From WVWW01 sp041568335 (GTDB lineage: Bacteria; Acidobacteriota; Polarisedimenticolia; Polarisedimenticolales; Polarisedimenticolaceae), in contig JBFFZZ010000003.1 of the NCBI GenBank assembly GCA_041568335.1, forward strand, positions 1 to 38,908: DNA of 38,908 nt. Direction: 5' to 3'. Of this stretch, positions 1 to 7,483 are shown piece after piece (the first letter of the stretch is position 1; every line of letters begins with the position of its first letter). A program made the translations under genes and the position numbers. A model generated the notes under the pieces. The model was not told the origin of the DNA, searched no databases, and saw only the letters and a list, made by a program, of their open reading frames with translations.

Positions 1-413
1 CGGGCGATGCAGTTGTCCTGCTCGCCCGAACGCAACAACGCGAGGGCGAGCAACGGCCGCACGCGGTCGGCTCCGAGCACTTCCTGAAGCTGCTCGAGGA
101 GCGTCACCGCTTCCGCCGGACGGCCCGCCCGGATCAACTGGTTGGCCAGGCGGTACTGCCGACGGGTCGCCTCCCGTGGATCCTGTGGGGCGGGTTGTGC
201 GAGGAGTCGCTCGACGTGCTCGGTGTTGAGGTAGGGGTTGGTCAGCGGATCGGAGTCTCTCGCGATCTCGGCAAGGCGGCGCGCCATGGTTTCGGATCCC
301 GAGGTCGCAGCCTCGGAGCCTGTCGAAGGGGACTTTGAGCTTGTCGATGGGTCCACGCACGCGGCGGGCGCGATGACCAGCATGGTCAACACGATTGCGC
401 GAAGGAGTTTCAT
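1..413 (-). CDS. CRTAC1-type lipoprotein, N-terminal part (runs off left edge)
   Basis: The visible 137 residues begin MKLLRAIVLTML and reach a probable lipobox (APAAC), so this is an exported lipoprotein. A Ser/Thr-rich linker follows, then helical TPR-like sequence. The last visible residues, LLRSGEQDNCIA, match the GEQ-NC motif that, as I recall, precedes the FG-GAP part of many CRTAC1 (ASPIC/UnbV) proteins. I therefore infer that the missing part is an FG-GAP/ASPIC region like that of the gene at 491. The ATG at 413 has no clear ribosome binding site but lies about 12 bases from a predicted transcription start. The linker is encoded by two tandem 21-base repeats (316-351). The gene is head-to-head with the second CRTAC1 gene, suggesting a duplicated pair. 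The lipoprotein call is firm and the family call moderate. Confidence 0.6.
   Translation of the reverse strand, partial: MKLLRAIVLTMLVIAPAACVDPSTSSKSPSTGSEAATSGSETMARRLAEIARDSDPLTNPYLNTEHVERLLAQPAPQDPREATRRQYRLANQLIRAGRPAEAVTLLEQLQEVLGADRVRPLLALALLRSGEQDNCIA
316..351. repeat. Tandem 21-base repeat, two copies
   Basis: GAGCCTGTCGAAGGG (316-330) is repeated as GAGCTTGTCGATGGG (337-351), 21 bases apart and in frame. It encodes the Ser/Thr-rich linker just after the lipobox of the leftward lipoprotein. The core resembles the GAGC-Y-TGTCGAAGG short repeats scattered between genes of many high-GC bacteria. That resemblance is from memory. Confidence 0.55.
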
Positions 414-432
414 CGGAGACTTTAAAAATACG

Positions 433-461
433 ATGATGGTTGGAGTCCATGATCCTGTCAA
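433..461 (-). promoter_or_regulatory. Sigma70-like promoter for the leftward lipoprotein gene
   Basis: Read leftward, a perfect TTGACA (-35, 456-461) is followed by a 17-base spacer and CATCAT (-10, 433-438, four of six consensus matches). The predicted start near 426 leaves about 12 bases of leader before the ATG at 413. This is prediction from sequence only. Confidence 0.4.
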
Positions 462-490
462 CCGCGCAGGGCTGTGGTAAGTTCGGCGCC

Positions 491-2173
491 ATGTTGGCAA
501 CGGGGTTGGCGCGGTCGGGAGTCGCGTTTGCGATCGCCGCGTCGATCACCGCGTGCGGCGACAAGACCCCGCCCGAGCGACCTTGGTTCCGCGAGGTGAC
601 GGAGGAAGTCGGTCTCGACGCGGCCGTTCCCAGGTGGCCCGACGGAACACGGGCCCTGCCCGAGATCATGGGTGCCGGTGTCGGCCTGTTCGATTACGAT
701 CGAGACGGCGACCTGGACATCCTGCAGCTTCGGTTCCCACCCCCGAACGAGCCGACCTCCGCTGCGGCGGACCGGCTCTGGCGGCAGGAGGACGGCGGCC
801 GCTTCGTCGACGTGACCGGCGGCGCCGGTCTCGGCGACGGATACGCACAGGGTCTCGCGATGGGCGACGTCGACAACGACGGGGACGTCGACGTCTTCGT
901 CGCCAACGTCGGCTCGGACGTGCTGTTCCTGAACAACGCCGACGGATCTTTCTCCCCGGTGCACGAGGGTCCGGGCGCCGACGAGCGTTGGAGCAGCGCC
1001 GCCACGTTCTGCGACTACGACCTCGACGGCGATCTCGACCTCTACGTCGCTGGTTACCTGCGTTACGAGTTTCGTGGAAGCTGCACGAACGCGGCGGGCG
1101 AGCCGGACTACTGTGCGCCCTCCCTTTTCGACGGCGTGACCGATCGGCTCTATCGGAACGACGGCGAGGCACGCTTCACCGATGTGACGCTTGCTGCCGG
1201 CCTGATTCCCCCCGATGACGGACGGTCGGCAAAGGGCCTCGGCGTCGTCTGCGCCGATTTCACGGGCGACCGGCGACCGGATTTCTACGTGGCCAACGAC
1301 GGCGAGCCGAACCAGCTCTGGGTCAACCGTGGGGACGGCCGCTTCGTCGACGAGGGCATCATGCGCGGCGCGGCGGTCAACGGAAACGGGGCGCCCGAAG
1401 CCAGCATGGGAATCGCCGTGGGCGATCTCGATCGCGACGGATCGTTCGACCTGTTCGTCACGCACGTTCGCGCCGAGTCGAACACGCTCTACGTCAGCGC
1501 GCCCGGCGGTATGTTCACCGATCGCACGACGGACTGGCGGCTCGGCCAGGCGGACCTGGACGCCACCGGCTTCGGTTGCGTGTTCCTGGATTTCGACCAC
1601 GATGCCGATCTGGATCTGGCTCTGGTGAACGGACGCGTCTACCGCGGCGTGGCGGGTAAGGGCGCGCGGCTGGGCGACTACTGGAACCTCTATGCCGAGC
1701 CGAACTCGCTACTGTCCAACGACGGCGCGGGTCGCTTCGTCGAGAGACCCGTATCGGCGGGCGCGTTCGCGGACCACGTCGAGATCAGCCGCGGACTCGC
1801 GCTCGGCGATCTGGACAACGACGGGGACCTCGATCTCGTCGTGTCCAACACGGGCGACGGATTACGCGTCTTCCGCAACGAGGCTCCCGCGAGCGGGAGC
1901 CACTGGCTGCAGGTTCGGGCGCTGACGGGATCGCGTGACGCGCTGGCCAGCCGCGTCACCATCGTCGCCGGTAGCGAGCGTTGGACGGGACTGGTCCTCC
2001 GCGGACACAGCTACCAGTCCAGTCACGATCCTCGCGTGCACTTCGGTCTCGGCGGCATCACGCGGATCGACGGCGTCGAGATCGAGTGGGCCGATGGCGC
2101 AACGGAGTGGTTCGCGATCACGGAGGTCGATCGCCTGTGGACTCTCGTGCAGGGTTCCGGAGAACCGCGATGA
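491..2173 (+). CDS. CRTAC1 family lipoprotein (FG-GAP repeats plus ASPIC/UnbV domain)
   Basis: This 560-residue exported lipoprotein has a signal sequence ending in the lipobox ITAC. At least seven Asp-rich calcium-loop repeats of FG-GAP/VCBS type follow, for example FDYDRDGDLDI, GDVDNDGDVDVF, CDYDLDGDLDL and GDLDNDGDLDL, consistent with a beta-propeller. The last 80 or so residues are an ASPIC/UnbV domain (HWLQVRALTG to the VEIEWADGATEWF region). I chose the ATG at 491 because it puts the lipobox at a normal distance; in-frame TTG 440 and ATG 449 would give an unusually long leader. Its stop overlaps the next start (ATGA). Such proteins are thought to bind calcium and glycans or act in adhesion, but the exact role is unknown. 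It is probably a paralogue of the partial gene at 1-413. Confidence 0.88.
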   Translation: MLATGLARSGVAFAIAASITACGDKTPPERPWFREVTEEVGLDAAVPRWPDGTRALPEIMGAGVGLFDYDRDGDLDILQLRFPPPNEPTSAAADRLWRQEDGGRFVDVTGGAGLGDGYAQGLAMGDVDNDGDVDVFVANVGSDVLFLNNADGSFSPVHEGPGADERWSSAATFCDYDLDGDLDLYVAGYLRYEFRGSCTNAAGEPDYCAPSLFDGVTDRLYRNDGEARFTDVTLAAGLIPPDDGRSAKGLGVVCADFTGDRRPDFYVANDGEPNQLWVNRGDGRFVDEGIMRGAAVNGNGAPEASMGIAVGDLDRDGSFDLFVTHVRAESNTLYVSAPGGMFTDRTTDWRLGQADLDATGFGCVFLDFDHDADLDLALVNGRVYRGVAGKGARLGDYWNLYAEPNSLLSNDGAGRFVERPVSAGAFADHVEISRGLALGDLDNDGDLDLVVSNTGDGLRVFRNEAPASGSHWLQVRALTGSRDALASRVTIVAGSERWTGLVLRGHSYQSSHDPRVHFGLGGITRIDGVEIEWADGATEWFAITEVDRLWTLVQGSGEPR

Positions 2174-3345
2174 GCCGGCGGATCGCCGCGACCGCCGCCT
2201 GCCTTCTGTGTATCGTCGCCTGCTCGAACGGGGAACCGGAGATCCCCGTCCCCGATCTCGAAGCCGTCGAGCCCGACGTACGCGAGGCGGTCGAGACTGC
2301 GGTGGCCGCTGTGCGCGCGAACCCGGCGTCGGCGGAAGCCTGGGGGCGCCTGGGAGACCGTTACCGGGCCCAGCAGTGGTGGTTCTACGCGGCGAATTGC
2401 TATGTCACGGCCGAGCGGCTCGAGCCGTCGAACTTCCTGTGGCCCTATCGACGGGCCAAGGCGCTGCAGTACCACGATCCCGCCGCGGCGGCGGAGAGCT
2501 TCACCCGCGCGGTGGAGATCGACCCGGACTACGCTCCCGCCCGCCTGCACTTCGGCGAAGCGTTGATCGCTCTCGGGGAGCCGGCCCTCGCCCGAGGGCA
2601 GCTCGAAGCGGCGGCGAGTCTCGACCCGGCCTCCGCGACGCCGGTTCTGCGGCTCGGCCAGCTGGCGTTGGGCGACGGGGATCAGGAGACGGCGCGCGCG
2701 CTGCTCGAACGCGCTCTCGAGCTCGACTCATCGGATGGACGGATCCACGTCGCCCTGTCGCAGGTGTTGCTTGCGCTGGGCGAAACGGAACTGGCATCGA
2801 AGTACGCCGAGGCGGGACGCCGGACGCTGAAGAAGCCCACGGTGAGCGATCCGCGCGGGGCGGTCTCGGTTCCGGTGACGGGTTCCTGGGGCCTCGCGCG
2901 AAGCGGCCGGAGCTTGATGACCGAGGGCCGGGTCGAGGAGGCGGTTCCGGTGTTGCAGGAGTCGGTTCGACTCCACCCGGACCGTTTCGCCGCCAGGCTG
3001 AACCTCGGCCTGGCTCTGATGACGCTGCAGCGTCCGGCCGAGGCGGAGGAACACCTGCGCCATGCCGTCTGGCTCAACCCCGCCCATGCGACGGCTCGGT
3101 CGGCGTTCGGTGGCGCCCTGCTGTCGCGCGGCGCGGCGGACGAGGCGGTCGAGCACCTGCGCATGGCATTACGGCTCGATCCGGAGGACGTGCGATCCCA
3201 CGTGTTGCTCGGACAGGCGCTCGTCGTCCGCGGCGACGCGAACGGTGTACGCGAGCTCGAGCGCGCGGTGGCGGCGGCGCGTGCCGCCGGAGAGGAGTCG
3301 ATGGCCGCGTTTGCCGAGCGTTGGCTGCGCGAGAGGCGTCGGTAG
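2170..3345 (+). CDS. Tetratricopeptide-repeat lipoprotein
   Basis: A 391-residue lipoprotein with signal MSRRIAATAACLLCIVAC, where IVAC is the lipobox. The rest is a chain of roughly eight to nine TPR-like helical pairs, for example SAEAWGRLGDRYRAQQWW, YAPARLHFGEALIALGEP, DRFAARLNLGLALMTLQRP and DVRSHVLLGQALVVRGD. There is no catalytic motif. The ATG sits inside the stop region of the CRTAC1 gene (ATGA), so the two are translationally coupled and probably cooperate at the cell envelope, with the TPR solenoid serving as a protein-binding scaffold. CRTAC1 plus TPR pairing also appears inside single polypeptides, including the gene at 1-413, which supports a functional link. Confidence 0.85.
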   Translation: MSRRIAATAACLLCIVACSNGEPEIPVPDLEAVEPDVREAVETAVAAVRANPASAEAWGRLGDRYRAQQWWFYAANCYVTAERLEPSNFLWPYRRAKALQYHDPAAAAESFTRAVEIDPDYAPARLHFGEALIALGEPALARGQLEAAASLDPASATPVLRLGQLALGDGDQETARALLERALELDSSDGRIHVALSQVLLALGETELASKYAEAGRRTLKKPTVSDPRGAVSVPVTGSWGLARSGRSLMTEGRVEEAVPVLQESVRLHPDRFAARLNLGLALMTLQRPAEAEEHLRHAVWLNPAHATARSAFGGALLSRGAADEAVEHLRMALRLDPEDVRSHVLLGQALVVRGDANGVRELERAVAAARAAGEESMAAFAERWLRERRR

Positions 3346-3354
3346 GATGAGCGA

Positions 3355-4296
3355 GTGGCCCACCGTTACTCGAACCTGAATCCCGAACACCGACCGAACG
3401 GCCCGCGGGCGGTCTTCCGCTGGGGCCTGCTCGATCGCATCGCCGGCAAGCGAAGACGTCGACCTCTCGGTCCACCTGCCCCCCGCGTGCGCCCCGACCT
3501 GTCCTTCCTCGACGACCCCGATGCGACTCCGCGTCTCACGTGGATCGGGCACGCTTCCTTCCTTGCGTCGTTCGGTGCACACCACCTTCTCATCGATCCG
3601 GTCTTCTCGAGACGAATCGCGACCGTCGTCCCGCGCCATTGCCCGCCGGGGATGCGGTCCGATCAGCTGCCGCCGCTGACCGCCGCGCTGGTCACGCACT
3701 GCCACTACGATCATCTGGACAAGGCGTCGATACGCGGGCTGCCCCGTGGCGTTGCCGTCGTCGTTCCGCGAGGCGTCGATGCGTTGATGCGCGGCTGGGG
3801 TCGTGGGCGTGTGATCGTGCTGGACTGGTGGGAGTCGGCCGAGCTCGAGGCCGCGCGCGTCACGCTCGTGCCGTCGCGCCACTGGTCGCGCCGCGGGTTG
3901 TTCGATACCAACGAGTCGCTGTGGGGCGGCTACGTCATCGAAACGGAGGCGGGTTCGATCTACCACGCGGGTGACAGCGCCTGGTTCGACGGTTTTGCGA
4001 CGATCGGGGAGCGATTCCCGGGCCTGCTCGCGGCGATGCTCCCCATCGGCGGCTACGATCCGCCGTGGTTCATGGAGCGCCAACACATGAACCCGGAGCA
4101 GGCCGGCAAGGCGTTTCTGGCGCTCGGCGCCCGTCACCTGGTGCCCATGCACTGGGGCACGTTCCGTATCACCGACGAACCGTTTCTCGAGCCGGTGGAG
4201 CGGATGCGCCGCTGGTGGGACGAGCAACGACCCGCCGGCAAGCAACTTCATTGCCTATCGGTGGGAGAAACCGTGACGTTGGGGCAAACACCGTGA
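3355..4296 (+). CDS. MBL-fold metallohydrolase (NAPE-PLD/UlaG-like)
   Basis: A 313-residue cytosolic protein of the metallo-beta-lactamase fold. The metal motif HCHYDH lies at residues 115-120, preceded by the WIGHASFL and LLIDPVF strands. Further ligand regions are PSRHWSRR, YHAGDSAWF and VPMHWGTF. The spacing and the GLFDTNESLWGGYVI segment resemble the N-acyl-phosphatidylethanolamine phospholipase D and UlaG-like branches, which hydrolyse phosphodiester or lactone bonds; the substrate here is unknown. The start is GTG 3355, nine bases after the previous stop. The stop overlaps the next start (GTGA at 4293), so it belongs to the same rightward operon. The fold is certain and the subfamily moderate. 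Confidence 0.85.
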   Translation: MAHRYSNLNPEHRPNGPRAVFRWGLLDRIAGKRRRRPLGPPAPRVRPDLSFLDDPDATPRLTWIGHASFLASFGAHHLLIDPVFSRRIATVVPRHCPPGMRSDQLPPLTAALVTHCHYDHLDKASIRGLPRGVAVVVPRGVDALMRGWGRGRVIVLDWWESAELEAARVTLVPSRHWSRRGLFDTNESLWGGYVIETEAGSIYHAGDSAWFDGFATIGERFPGLLAAMLPIGGYDPPWFMERQHMNPEQAGKAFLALGARHLVPMHWGTFRITDEPFLEPVERMRRWWDEQRPAGKQLHCLSVGETVTLGQTP

Positions 4297-5441
4297 GCGG
4301 AGACCTCGGGCGGCGTCTCAAGCGACAGGCGGCGGAGATAGCGTTCCCGCGCGGCGCGGGCAGCGCGGGAAACGAGCGGGCCAGGCGCATCGTGCGCGAG
4401 CGCTTCGCCGCTGCGGGCCTCGAGGTCGAGGAACAGTTCTTCTCCTACGACCTGGAGCGCGCCTTTCGCGCGATCCGCTGGACGCTACGTGGCGCGGCTC
4501 TCGCCGTGGGGGCCTCCGCTGGGCTCGTGGCGGGGCGACCCGGCGCCGCAGCCGCATGCCTGGTGATCGCGGTCATCGGCGGGGCGATCCTGCTCGCCTG
4601 GGCACCGGGGGTCGAGAGGCTCTACGCCGCGGAAGGGCCGATTCGGACTGCCAACGTGATCGCCAGGCGTCGGGCCAGCGGCCGGCGGCGAAAAACATTG
4701 GTCGTGTTGGCTCACTACGACAGCAAGTCGCAAAACCTGACGTTCCCGTGGCGCATGGGCTCGACGCTCGCGGCGATCTTCGGCGCGCTCGCTCTCGGAG
4801 CGTGCCTCGTTTTCCGCCTCGACCCGGCGGTGGGCCGGATCGGCGGCGCGTGCGCGGCGGTGGCCCTGGCGATGCTGTCGACGTTACGCAACGAGAACCG
4901 TTCGCCGGGTGGCGTCGACAACGCCGGATCGGTGGCCCTGCTGACCGAGCTGGCGCGCGATCTCCCGGCCGCGCTCCCCGAAGACGTGGAGCTGATCCTG
5001 CTGTCACCGAGCGCGGAAGAAGATCACATGGTCGGCGCGATGCGCTGGTTGGCGGGCAACCTCGAAACGGAGAGGGCCGCCGGTGGCGAGCTGGTCGCCA
5101 TCAACATCGACGGCGCGGGATCGCCCGGACGACCTGTCGCAATGCGCTGGTTCGGCTTCGGCAACCGCTTCGGTCCGACGATCGTCCGTGTCGCGCGCGA
5201 AGCGTCGGCGGCCCTGGCGATCCCGATGCGACTGATCTGGTTGCCACCGGCGATCGGGGTGGACGCGATCCCGTTCGTCCACCGTGGGGTCGAATGCGTG
5301 ACCTTTTCCAGCGGCTCGCTCGGCCGCGCGACGATGGCGGTTCATTCCGCCGGGGACGTCGCGAACAACCTCAGCGAACGAGCCCTCGAGAACGTCTATC
5401 GCCTGGTACGCGAAACGGCCCTTCGCCTGGCCGCAAGGTAA
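4293..5441 (+). CDS. Membrane-associated M28 family zinc peptidase
   Basis: A 382-residue M28 aminopeptidase-like protein. The two-zinc residues are visible as H141 and D143 (VLAHYDSKS), D209 (GGVDNAGS, the bridging Asp), E242/E243 (SPSAEEDH, catalytic and metal Glu), an IDGAG segment, and H351 (AVHSAGD). Two hydrophobic blocks precede the catalytic core (residues 67-108) and a further pair is inserted between HYD and GVDNAGS (residues 153-200). The enzyme is therefore anchored in the membrane, an arrangement seen in some M28 proteins. GTG 4293 overlaps the stop of the MBL gene. It probably cleaves N-terminal residues from peptides; the substrate is unknown. Confidence 0.85.
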   Translation: MSGDLGRRLKRQAAEIAFPRGAGSAGNERARRIVRERFAAAGLEVEEQFFSYDLERAFRAIRWTLRGAALAVGASAGLVAGRPGAAAACLVIAVIGGAILLAWAPGVERLYAAEGPIRTANVIARRRASGRRRKTLVVLAHYDSKSQNLTFPWRMGSTLAAIFGALALGACLVFRLDPAVGRIGGACAAVALAMLSTLRNENRSPGGVDNAGSVALLTELARDLPAALPEDVELILLSPSAEEDHMVGAMRWLAGNLETERAAGGELVAINIDGAGSPGRPVAMRWFGFGNRFGPTIVRVAREASAALAIPMRLIWLPPAIGVDAIPFVHRGVECVTFSSGSLGRATMAVHSAGDVANNLSERALENVYRLVRETALRLAAR

Positions 5442-5480
5442 GATAAGGACGAGGCACGGCACCTGCGGGGGAGAGCGAGC

Positions 5481-6155
5481 ATGAGCGACGCGCACGACCG
5501 ACCGATGTTTCGCGTCGACCGGATCGACCATGTCGAGCTGTTCGTACCCGATCGCCACCAGGCGGCCGATTGGTACCGGCGCGCGCTCGGCCTGACTATC
5601 TGTTCGGACTACGAACACTGGGCCGAGGATCCCAACGGGCCGCTGATGATCTCGAGCGACGGCGGCTCGACGAAGCTGGCGCTGTTCGCAGGCCAGCCGC
5701 AGGAGGATCGCGACACGGCCGGCTTTCATCGCGTGGCCTTCAGGGTCTCCGGTCGCGACTTCCTGACGTTCCTCGACCGGCTCGACGGTCTCACGTTGAC
5801 CGATCACCGCGACCGGACCGTCACCCGCGATCTCGTCCGGGACCACGGCGTGGCCGTGTCGATCTACTTCAACGACCCCTACGGCCACCACCTCGAGCTG
5901 ACGACCTACGAGGTCGAAGAGTGGAAGGCCTCGACCGGTACGGTGGAGATCACGGGCGTCGACGCGGTGGAGGATGACACCGTGACGGCCCACGGCGACG
6001 AGGTGATGTGGATGTGCCACCGTTGCAGCGCGCGGATCACCGCCGAGCACGGGATCGTGTGCTCGGTCTGTTACCGCTCGACCTGCGCTCGCTGCATCGG
6101 CCCGTCGTCCGGTCAGGAACCCGTCTGCCGGTCGTGCCGCGGGGAGACGAGTTGA
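5481..6155 (+). CDS. VOC (glyoxalase-like) protein fused to a C-terminal zinc ribbon
   Basis: A 224-residue protein. Residues 10-145 form a vicinal-oxygen-chelate module with paired beta-alpha-beta units: RVDRIDHVELFVPD opens the first and GFHRVAFRVSG the second, ending YFNDPYGHHLELTTYE. His at the start of each unit and Glu in HHLELT fit VOC metal ligands. Residues 175-221 hold four CxxC pairs (CHRC, CSVC, CARC, CRSC), a double zinc ribbon. The closest VOC relatives are ring-cleavage dioxygenases and glyoxalase-type enzymes, but the substrate cannot be read from sequence. The start has a good ribosome binding site (GGGGGAGAG). The stop overlaps the TTG start of the next gene. Confidence 0.82.
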   Translation: MSDAHDRPMFRVDRIDHVELFVPDRHQAADWYRRALGLTICSDYEHWAEDPNGPLMISSDGGSTKLALFAGQPQEDRDTAGFHRVAFRVSGRDFLTFLDRLDGLTLTDHRDRTVTRDLVRDHGVAVSIYFNDPYGHHLELTTYEVEEWKASTGTVEITGVDAVEDDTVTAHGDEVMWMCHRCSARITAEHGIVCSVCYRSTCARCIGPSSGQEPVCRSCRGETS

Positions 6156-7483
6156 CGCTTCGCCGGCTTCGGGTCCTGCTCTTGGCGGCGGTCTGCCTCT
6201 CTCCGGCAACCGCGGATGACCTGCCCTTCCTGCTCGGCGGGATCCAGGTCAACGAGCCCGATCATCCTCGTTGGACATCGAGTCTTCGCGCTTCGGGGAT
6301 GAACACCGTCGAGGCGACGGTCTACGCGTTCCAGGGTGACTGGGACAGCGACCACCTATGGTGGAACGACGAGGAACCGGCGGTGCTCGCCGAGATCCGC
6401 CAGGCGCGGGAAGCCGGTCTTCACGTGGTCCTGGTGCTGCGCGTGGCGCTCGACCACGCGTTCGAAAAAAATCGCTTTCTCTGGCACGGTCAGATCATCC
6501 CCGACTCACCGGAGCGCATCGATTCCTGGTTCGCGCAGTACACACGGTTCGTGCTCGAGTGGGCGACGATCGCTCAGGCGGAGGGCGTCTCGGTACTGGC
6601 GCTCGGGAGCGAGATGAAAGAGCTGACCGCCACGGTGCCGATCGGACGGGTGGCCCAGATCAAGCGCTACCACGGTTTTCGCTATTACCAGAAGTTCTTG
6701 CGCAAGCGCGGGCTGCGCTTTGCCGATCAGCTTTCCGAGCGGCATTACTGGACGCGCGGCTACCCCAACTACAAGACGCTCGAGCGCTTCCTCGATGCGC
6801 GCCATGCGGCGAACATGGCCTGGGCGCGCGAGGCGCACATGCGTAAGGGCGGCAACAGTCTGCGGAGGATCAACGAACGCAGAGCCCGATTGCTGGAATG
6901 TTGGGGCGAGCTTATCGCCGCGACCCGAGAGGTCTTCGACGGTAAGCTGACCTACGCGGCCAACTTCGACCACTACGACCAGGTGGCCTTCTGGTCGGAG
7001 CTGGACCTCATCGGGATCAACTCCTACTTCTCTTTGCGACCACACCTGGACGATAACCCCGGGCGTGACGAGCTACTTGCTCGCTTCACCGACGCCTGGC
7101 GCGGAATCTTCAAACGGGTTGACGGTTTTCGCCGCTCACACGGGCTGGAGAACAGACCCGTCGTTTTCACCGAGATCGGCTACACGTTTCGGCGCTACTC
7201 GACCGTCGAGCCGTGGAACCACGACGGCTTCACGGTCGTGGGTTGGAAGGGACACGACCGCAAGCTGGTCGTCTGGGGCGAGCAACCCATCGACCGCCGC
7301 GAGCGCGAACTCGCCTTCCGCGCACTGCTCCGCGTCCACGACGAGCAACCCTCGCGTCTACGCGGCCTGCTCTACTGGAAGCTCAGCACCGACCCGGCAC
7401 ACGAGGAGATCGAGCCCTTTGTGCTGCACGTCGGCGAGACGAGCGACGACCCGACTCTCGCCGTGCTCGCCGGTTTTCGCTAA
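6152..7483 (+). CDS. Secreted glycoside hydrolase-like TIM-barrel protein (GH113-like)
   Basis: A 443-residue protein with a signal peptide (LRRLRVLLLAAVCLSPATA). The body reads as a TIM barrel of the GH113/GH5 clan: NTVEATVYAFQGDWDSDH, then VVLVLRVALDH, VLALGSEM (candidate acid/base Glu), DLIGINSYFSL, and VVFTEIGYT (candidate nucleophile Glu). The GH113 family includes beta-mannanases, but a bacterial glycosidase-like group with this exact QGDWDSDH pattern is uncharacterised as far as I recall. The start is TTG 6152, overlapping the stop of the VOC gene, with GGGGAGA ten bases upstream. The stop TAA overlaps by three bases the stop of the convergent tricorn gene, so there is no room for a terminator between them. 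Confidence 0.72.
   Translation: MTLRRLRVLLLAAVCLSPATADDLPFLLGGIQVNEPDHPRWTSSLRASGMNTVEATVYAFQGDWDSDHLWWNDEEPAVLAEIRQAREAGLHVVLVLRVALDHAFEKNRFLWHGQIIPDSPERIDSWFAQYTRFVLEWATIAQAEGVSVLALGSEMKELTATVPIGRVAQIKRYHGFRYYQKFLRKRGLRFADQLSERHYWTRGYPNYKTLERFLDARHAANMAWAREAHMRKGGNSLRRINERRARLLECWGELIAATREVFDGKLTYAANFDHYDQVAFWSELDLIGINSYFSLRPHLDDNPGRDELLARFTDAWRGIFKRVDGFRRSHGLENRPVVFTEIGYTFRRYSTVEPWNHDGFTVVGWKGHDRKLVVWGEQPIDRRERELAFRALLRVHDEQPSRLRGLLYWKLSTDPAHEEIEPFVLHVGETSDDPTLAVLAGFR

Noticed and set aside
3169..4251. A 360-codon leftward open frame opposite the MBL-fold gene.
   Set aside because: Shadow of the MBL gene; the rightward strand has the complete metal-binding motif.
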